From positions 1-64,000 of the forward strand of contig NZ_BPUO01000015.1 in NCBI RefSeq assembly GCF_022179805.1: a stretch of 64,000 bases of DNA, in the 5' to 3' direction. The translations under genes and the position numbers were made by a program. This DNA is from Cupriavidus pauculus (GTDB taxonomy: Bacteria > Pseudomonadota > Gammaproteobacteria > Burkholderiales > Burkholderiaceae). Every line of letters starts with the position of its first letter. Positions within the stretch are counted from its first letter, which is position 1. Positions 59,304 through 64,000 of the stretch are shown one piece after another. The notes below the pieces were generated by a model. The model had not been told where the DNA came from, did not search any database, and saw nothing but the letters and a program-made list of their open reading frames with translations.

Positions 59304-60083
59304 TCAGACCTCGTCGGAGATGCGGAAGCGCGCAGATTGCGTGTACCGACTGCGCGGGTAGTAGCTTAACGTGACCTGAACGAGGGATTGGTTCGCATCG
59401 TAGTAGAACCGGGTCATCTGCAACGCCGGCTCTCCTATTGGTGCCTTCAAGATGTCCGCCAACTCCTCATCCAGCACCGTAGCGGTCACGTCCTGCCGAA
59501 TCTCACATACGCGTACGTTGAACAGCTTTTCGATGGTCTGATAGACCGGGGTGTTCGATATGGTCGGCCGCTCTTGGGCCGCCGCATAACGCGCAGGCAC
59601 GTAGATTTTCAGATAGCTCATCGGAAGCTCGGCGCCAGGAGTATTCCGCACAAACGTGGCTTCTGAGAGGAGCAGGCCGGGATTGCACTCGACCATCTCG
59701 CCCAAGGCCTCATCGACAATCACTTCTCGCCTCGACAGCGCGTGCATCTCCGTATCACCGACGAATTGGAGAAGGTCCTCGGCGGAATTCAACGCCTTGA
59801 ACTTGCCCTGCGACTGGATGGGCTCCCGAACGATGGTACCAATCCCTGGATGGGAGGAAATCAGCCCCCGGTCGCGCAGCATCCTCAGGGCAAAGCGGAC
59901 GGTTTGCCGACTGACGCCGTAGCGCTCGGTCAATTCCTTCTCTGAAGGGAGTGTGGTCGCCGGCGGATACTTGCCGTCCTGAATTTCACGGGCAAGCATG
60001 TCCGCAAGCGTCGAATAGAGTGGCTGCTGTCCGGCGGCTCGCACCAGACGCTCAGGCACCACCCCTTCCGTTGTCATCGCCAT
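59304..60083 (-). CDS. GntR-family regulator, HutC/UTRA subfamily
   Basis: 259 residues: N-terminal winged helix (PLYSTLADMLAREIQDGKYP, LPSEKELTERYGVSRQTVRF) and a C-terminal UTRA ligand domain (about 95-255, LQFVGDTEMHALSRREVI ... LQMTRFYYDANQSLVQV). UTRA regulators are repressors relieved by small metabolites. It is divergent from the bug-enoyl-CoA hydratase-CoA-transferase operon; a symmetric site at 60357-60384 in between is the candidate operator. Confidence 0.88.
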   Translation of the reverse strand: MAMTTEGVVPERLVRAAGQQPLYSTLADMLAREIQDGKYPPATTLPSEKELTERYGVSRQTVRFALRMLRDRGLISSHPGIGTIVREPIQSQGKFKALNSAEDLLQFVGDTEMHALSRREVIVDEALGEMVECNPGLLLSEATFVRNTPGAELPMSYLKIYVPARYAAAQERPTISNTPVYQTIEKLFNVRVCEIRQDVTATVLDEELADILKAPIGEPALQMTRFYYDANQSLVQVTLSYYPRSRYTQSARFRISDEV

Positions 60084-60474
60084 GACGTCCTGTCAATAAA
60101 AGCGCCGAATCAGTCTTGCAAGTCGAGTCGGCTGCATACAAAAAGAAGCGCATATTGTCGCCTACTTGCGCCCTAAACAGCCACGAAGGCCGCCCGAGCC
60201 GCCGTGTGACCTCCATTCTAGGGCCGCAACTGCGCACATGAGACGCTGTCACCGCGGATAGCTCTCTCCCTCCCGAGCATCATTAGGCACTTTTATTCAG
60301 TGTATACGCCGCGAAAGAGGTAAACCCTGATACCAATCGCGACTTTCCGACTCATAATGTACGTACAGGCGGACAGCCGTACATACGCATAACTACTGAA
60401 CACAGACGAGTGCGGGCCACGCCGGCGACGTAGAGCGGAACAACATCGACCATCAGAAAACACCGGAGACATGC
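60084..60474. other. Divergent control region between GntR/UTRA and Bug operon
   Basis: 391 bases without gene. Contains the ATGTACG/CGTACAT repeat at 60357-60384, a GTGTATACGCC HutC-like element at about 60299-60309, and CGGAGACATGC before the Bug ATG at 60475. Confidence 0.55.
60357..60384. promoter_or_regulatory. Candidate GntR operator ATGTACG-N14-CGTACAT
   Basis: Perfect seven-base arms at 60357-60363 and 60378-60384; the left arm is part of the perfect palindrome TGTACGTACA (60359-60368). GntR/HutC proteins bind GT-N-TA-N-AC type sequences, which this resembles. Confidence 0.5.
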
Positions 60475-61455
60475 ATGACGAACACCCTACGCATCGCGCT
60501 TGGCGCCCTGGCCTACACCGTAGTCGCCGCTGCACCGGCCCATGCCGCTGACCCGGCTGCGGCGTACCCGACCAGGCCCATCAAGATGATTGTTCCGTTT
60601 CCGGCCGGCGGCACGACGGACACGCTGATGCGCCTGATTTCGCCCACGCTCACCAAGGAGTTAGGCCAACCGGTGGTTATTGAGAACAAGTCCGGAGCCT
60701 CGGCGACGCTGGGTGCCGATGCAGCAGCGAAGTCCGCCCCGGACGGCTACACCCTCTTGGCCGGCAGTGCCCACCACACCATCGCGCAGTCAGTGTTGAA
60801 GCTGTCCTACAAGTTCGATACGGACCTGGTGCCAATCGCCATGACCGCCATCGTGCCGAACGTGGTCGTCGTCAACAGCAACGTCAAGGCCAAGACCATT
60901 CAGGAACTCGTTGCAGACGCCAAGGCAAATCCGGAGAAATACAACTACGGCTCCGCCGGCCCTGGCAGCGCGCACCACTTGATTGGCGAGATGTTCAAGC
61001 TGAAGACCGGCGCCCCTATTACGCACATTCCCTATCGTGGCAGCGCACCAGCCGTATCGGACCTACTTGGTGGCCAGGTGCTCATCATGTTTGACACCGT
61101 GACATCGGCGCTCCCCCATATCAAGTCGGGTAAGACGCGCGCCCTCGCCGTTACGACCGCGACCCGTTCGAGCGCCCTCCCAGACGTTCCCACGCTGGCC
61201 GAGACTGGCGTGAAGGGCATCGACGTGGGTACATGGTTCGGCGTTCTGGCACCGACTGGCACACCGCAACCCATCATCGACAAGCTCAACGCAGCCATCG
61301 TCAAGGCTGTCAAAGACCCAGCTATCAGCAAGCAACTGCTGACACAAGGCATCGAACCGCACCCGAGCAGCCAGGCCGAATTTAGGGCGCTCATTGCCAA
61401 AGAAATCACCGATTTCAAGAACCTGGTTGCGCAAACCAAGTTGACCGTCAACTGA
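60475..61455 (+). CDS. Bug/TctC-family periplasmic solute-binding protein (copy 10)
   Basis: 326 residues; signal to about residue 24 (MTNTLRIALGALAYTVVAAA), then PIKMIVPFPAGGTTDTLMR, ENKSGASATLGAD, GSAGPGSAHHLIGEMF and LPDVPTLAETGVKGI. The SAHHTIAQSVLKLSYKFDTD segment resembles the copy at 40603. First gene of an operon with an enoyl-CoA hydratase, a CoA-transferase and an MFS transporter; an acid activated to a CoA ester is its likely ligand. Confidence 0.9.
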   Translation: MTNTLRIALGALAYTVVAAAPAHAADPAAAYPTRPIKMIVPFPAGGTTDTLMRLISPTLTKELGQPVVIENKSGASATLGADAAAKSAPDGYTLLAGSAHHTIAQSVLKLSYKFDTDLVPIAMTAIVPNVVVVNSNVKAKTIQELVADAKANPEKYNYGSAGPGSAHHLIGEMFKLKTGAPITHIPYRGSAPAVSDLLGGQVLIMFDTVTSALPHIKSGKTRALAVTTATRSSALPDVPTLAETGVKGIDVGTWFGVLAPTGTPQPIIDKLNAAIVKAVKDPAISKQLLTQGIEPHPSSQAEFRALIAKEITDFKNLVAQTKLTVN

Positions 61456-61511
61456 GAGCTGCACATCGGCACCGCTCCAAACGACACCACCACCCTAGTA
61501 CGCCAAACAGC

Positions 61512-62303
61512 ATGACTACACAGCAAGTTCTCTGCGCCATTGAAGGTGGCATTGCCACCATCACCCTGGACAACCCACCGGTCAACGTTGTGACCCTGAC
61601 CCTTTCCCGCCAACTGGGCGAGACCTTGGACGCCCTAGCGGCAAACGACGGCGTGCGCGCACTCATTCTGCGAGGCGCAGGTACGAAGGCATTCTGTGCC
61701 GGGTCCGACATCGGTGAGTTCATCGAGCTCGACCTCATGTCGCCCGGTCAGGTGGTTCCGAAGAAGCTCAAGAGACAGAACGAAATCTTCTTCCAGTTGG
61801 AGAGCTTTCCGAAGCCGACCGTCGCGGCTATTGAAGGCCTCGCATTTGGTGGCGGCCTGGAAATCGCTTTGTGCTGCGACCTGATTGTGGCTTCGGAAAC
61901 AAGCCGGGTTGCGCTGCCGGAAATCAAGCTCGGCGTCTTCCCGAGTAGCGGCGGCACCGTCCGCGCCACGCGCCGAATCGGTTCCGCCCGCGCCAAGGAG
62001 ATGATTTTTCTGGGCGAGCCGCTGGACGCCGCGACTGCGCTGTCCTGGGGGCTTATCAACCGGGTCGCTCCCACGGGACAAGCCTATGCAACGGCCCAGG
62101 AGCTCTGCAGCGCCCTCGCCCGCCGCCCTCGCCAGGCCCTGGCGCTATGCAAATCCATCATCAACATGTCCTTCGATGCCCCTGTGCGCGAGGTCATGGA
62201 AGCCTCGTTCGCAGCTAGCGACAAGGCGTTCAGTTCGCCCGAATGCTCGGAAGGCGTACGGGCGTTCTTTGCGAAAGAAACGCCGAACTACGAAGGCATT
62301 TGA
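61512..62303 (+). CDS. Enoyl-CoA hydratase/isomerase family enzyme
   Basis: 263 residues of the crotonase fold: TKAFCAGSDIGEFIELD with the first oxyanion-hole segment, AFGGGLEIALCCDLIVASET with Glu117, and ALPEIKLGVFPSSGGT with Glu137. Both catalytic glutamates of enoyl-CoA hydratase are present, so hydration of an enoyl-CoA is plausible. 56 bases after the Bug gene and just before the CoA-transferase. Confidence 0.9.
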   Translation: MTTQQVLCAIEGGIATITLDNPPVNVVTLTLSRQLGETLDALAANDGVRALILRGAGTKAFCAGSDIGEFIELDLMSPGQVVPKKLKRQNEIFFQLESFPKPTVAAIEGLAFGGGLEIALCCDLIVASETSRVALPEIKLGVFPSSGGTVRATRRIGSARAKEMIFLGEPLDAATALSWGLINRVAPTGQAYATAQELCSALARRPRQALALCKSIINMSFDAPVREVMEASFAASDKAFSSPECSEGVRAFFAKETPNYEGI

Positions 62304-62349
62304 AGCGAACGCCTGCTGTGTCACCTTGTTTTAGTTGAAGGAAGTAGAA

Positions 62350-63501
62350 ATGAAACCGCTGGAAGGTCTCCGCATTCTCTCGCTCGAGCAGTTCGCTGCC
62401 GGTCCCTATGGTTCGATGTTCCTCGCCGACATGGGCGCTGAGGTCATCAAGATTGAGAACAAGGCGATTGGCGGGGACCCCTCGCGACACATTGGCCCAT
62501 ACCATCTTGGCGAAGCGGACAGCCTGTTCTTCCAGGGCTGGAACACGAACAAGCGCAGCGTCGTGTTGGACATGAAGGCCGAAGATGACCGAAAAGTCTT
62601 CGAGAAGCTCGTAGCGGGTGCCGATGCGGTGGTCAACAATCTGCGCGGCGACCAGCCTGAGAAGCTGTCCATCGACTACAAAAGCCTCAAGCACCTGAAC
62701 GCCAAGCTGGTCTGCCTGCATATCTCGGCATATGGCCGTAACAACTCGCGGGAGGCCTGGCCGGGCTACGACTTCCTGATGCAGGCCGAATCCGGCCTGA
62801 TGGACCTGACCGGCGACCCGTCTGGCGCCCCGACGCGCTTCGGCGCATCGGTCATCGACTACATGACCGGCATCACTGGGATGGTGGGCCTGCTGGGTAA
62901 GCTGCGCAGTGCTGACAGGACGGGAATTGGTGGCGATGTGGATGTCAGCCTGTTTGATGTCGCCCTGCACCAGTTGGGCTACGCTGGTACTTGGTACCTC
63001 AACGAAGGCTTTGTGTCTGGCCGCGTACCCCGCGGGGCTCACCTCTCGGTCACTCCTGTTCAAACCTTCCAGGCGGCGGATGGTTGGATTTACGTCATGT
63101 GCATGACCGACCGGTTCTGGGACTCACTGCTTGAAGTGCTCGGCAGCCCCACCCTGCGTGCAGACGAGCGCTTCCAGTCCCAGGCACTCCGGCTTACGAA
63201 CCGGGACGCACTGACCGTGGCACTCGATAACGAGTTCAAGAAGCAACCCGTCGAGCATTGGCTCAACGTCCTGCGTGGCGTCCTGCCGATTGCCCCGGTC
63301 TTGAACTTGAAGCAGGCACTGGACAATCCGTTCGTCGAGGAAGTTGGCATGATTAGCCAGGTCCCGCATCCGCAGAAGGACGACCTGAAGTTGCTGGCTA
63401 ACCCGCTGAGGTTCGATGGCGAGCGTTTAAGTCAAAGTCCGTGCAACCCGCTCGGCGCCGACCAGTCCATGGCGCTGACCCCGACCCGACAAGCCGCCTG
63501 A
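62350..63501 (+). CDS. CaiB/BaiF-type (class III) CoA-transferase
   Basis: 383 residues from the ATG at 62350 with GAAGGAAG upstream; an upstream TTG is unlikely. LEGLRILSLEQFAAGPYGSM, GAEVIKIENKAIGGDPSRH, VVNNLRGDQPEKLSIDYKSL and the catalytic Asp170 in GASVIDYMTGITGMVGLLGK. Provides the CoA ester for the adjacent enoyl-CoA hydratase, for example of an unsaturated or hydroxylated acid. A hairpin at 63525 follows. Confidence 0.88.
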   Translation: MKPLEGLRILSLEQFAAGPYGSMFLADMGAEVIKIENKAIGGDPSRHIGPYHLGEADSLFFQGWNTNKRSVVLDMKAEDDRKVFEKLVAGADAVVNNLRGDQPEKLSIDYKSLKHLNAKLVCLHISAYGRNNSREAWPGYDFLMQAESGLMDLTGDPSGAPTRFGASVIDYMTGITGMVGLLGKLRSADRTGIGGDVDVSLFDVALHQLGYAGTWYLNEGFVSGRVPRGAHLSVTPVQTFQAADGWIYVMCMTDRFWDSLLEVLGSPTLRADERFQSQALRLTNRDALTVALDNEFKKQPVEHWLNVLRGVLPIAPVLNLKQALDNPFVEEVGMISQVPHPQKDDLKLLANPLRFDGERLSQSPCNPLGADQSMALTPTRQAA

Positions 63502-63524
63502 TTGGCAGGCATCAGGGGCATTAT

Positions 63525-63550
63525 GCACCTGGGCAAATAGGCTCAGGTGC
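63525..63550. terminator. Hairpin GCACCTG / CAGGTGC after the CoA-transferase gene
   Basis: Seven-base arms (63525-63531 and 63544-63550) around a 12-base loop, no T-run; possible attenuator before the transporter gene. Confidence 0.4.
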
Positions 63551-63644
63551 CTCGCATTTCCCGGCCAGCATGCAACGTGTGTGGCCGCGTCAGCACCAGA
63601 ATTACCGCCGCAGGCATGTTTGCCGAGACGGCACGGAGACTCTC

Positions 63645-64000
63645 ATGCAGCACCCCACCCCCCAAAACACCGCCCGCCTACGATGGCTCATCGTCATGCC
63701 GGCTGTGTTCCTGATGTACATGATTTCGTTCTTCGACAGAGTCAACATCGGGATGGCTCTACCCCACATCACGAAAGAACTGGCGCTCAATGAAGTCCAG
63801 GCGGGTTGGCTTGGCGGCTCGTTCGCGTGGGGATATCTAGCAACGCAACTGCTGGCTGGCTACCTGGCACTCAAGTTCGGTTCGCGCAAGCTCATTGGCG
63901 TATGCCTGATTCTCTTCGGCGGTATCTCGATGCTCACCGGCTTCGCCCGGACCTTTGAAGAGCTCCTGGCGATTCGCTTCGTTCTTGGGCTGGCTGAGGG
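63645..64000 (+). CDS. MFS transporter (anion:cation symporter type), cut by the window edge
   Basis: First 118 residues of an MFS permease, open to the end of the window. ATG at 63645 behind CGGAGACTCTC. Reads MQHPTPQNTARLRWLIVMPA, then FFDRVNIGMALPHITKELAL and GWLGGSFAWGYLATQLLAGY, followed by FGSRKLIGVCLILFGG and IRFVLGLAEG-type text, i.e. the D-R-x-N-I motif of TM1 and the G-x-x-G-x-R-K-type loop between TM2 and TM3 of ACS-family carriers for organic anions. Likely the permease for the substrate of the preceding enzymes. Confidence 0.85.
   Translation, partial: MQHPTPQNTARLRWLIVMPAVFLMYMISFFDRVNIGMALPHITKELALNEVQAGWLGGSFAWGYLATQLLAGYLALKFGSRKLIGVCLILFGGISMLTGFARTFEELLAIRFVLGLAE

Noticed and set aside
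59061-59369. 102-residue frame in the long intergenic region
   Set aside because: Composition and overlap with the GntR/UTRA gene end argue against coding.
1-64000. tRNA, rRNA, CRISPR array or prophage
   Set aside because: No cloverleaf-like, rRNA-like or regularly spaced direct repeats noticed, and no phage structural genes among the recognised frames.

Overview
The window looks like a chromosomal catabolic (accessory) region of a betaproteobacterium of the order Burkholderiales (Bordetella/Achromobacter/Cupriavidus-like). The evidence is the very high density of Bug/TctC-type periplasmic solute-binding proteins (ten), LysR regulators (eight), RraA-like aldolase-fold proteins (six) and CaiB/BaiF CoA-transferases (three), plus an E. 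coli/beta-type LexA box. No rRNA, tRNA, CRISPR array or phage block was seen. Genus assignment is inference.

Layout. 1-5 kb: edge of an IS30-like element, a small membrane protein, a Tat-type FAD-linked oxidase, a translationally coupled pair of small unknown proteins, a periplasmic unknown protein and the 3' remnant of a lost gene. 4.9-11 kb: LysR divergent from an operon of FMN-dependent 2-hydroxyacid oxidase, RraA-like protein, D-2-hydroxyacid dehydrogenase and two overlapping Bug genes, followed by a terminator and an orphan LexA box. 12-15.4 kb: LysR divergent from rraA-bug-rraA. 15.5-21 kb (minus): bug, Ldh-family dehydrogenase, DUF1537 four-carbon-acid kinase, PdxA2-like dehydrogenase, LysR. 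21.5-26.4 kb: CoA-transferase and LysR (minus) divergent from a DctA-like symporter with an altered substrate site and an HMG-CoA-lyase-like enzyme. 26.4-34.4 kb (minus): LysR, CoA-transferase, CitE-like CoA-ester lyase, bug, hydroxypyruvate-reductase-like enzyme, pyruvate kinase, glycerate kinase. 34.5-41.9 kb: carboxylesterase, bug, VOC protein; LysR; GntR, tartrate/isopropylmalate-type dehydrogenase, Tat-type bug, ABM monooxygenase. 42-49.4 kb: RraA and LysR (minus) divergent from rraA-rraA-aminotransferase-bug-alpha/beta hydrolase, then another LysR. 49.7-58.5 kb: DUF4286-like protein, MHS-type transporter, PxpB/PxpC/PxpA (KipI/KipA/YcsF), biotin carrier, biotin carboxylase, a second biotin-carrier-like protein without the biotinyl-lysine, bug, and a beta-carbonic anhydrase. 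59.3-64 kb: GntR/UTRA regulator divergent from bug, enoyl-CoA hydratase, CoA-transferase and the start of an MFS transporter that runs off the window.

How the parts fit. Each module pairs a dedicated regulator with a binding protein or permease and two to six enzymes that oxidise, phosphorylate, thioesterify or cleave short hydroxy- and oxo-carboxylic acids; the common products would be pyruvate, glyoxylate, acetyl-CoA, glycerate or triose phosphate. No TctA/TctB membrane subunits accompany the ten Bug proteins. The most unusual unit is the 49.7-58.5 kb cluster, where 5-oxoprolinase-type subunits, which share folds with the carboxyltransferase part of urea amidolyase, are fused into one operon with a biotin carboxylase, a biotin carrier and a lysine-less carrier paralogue, with carbonic anhydrase next door. 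Several shared palindromic sites link the regulators to their targets.
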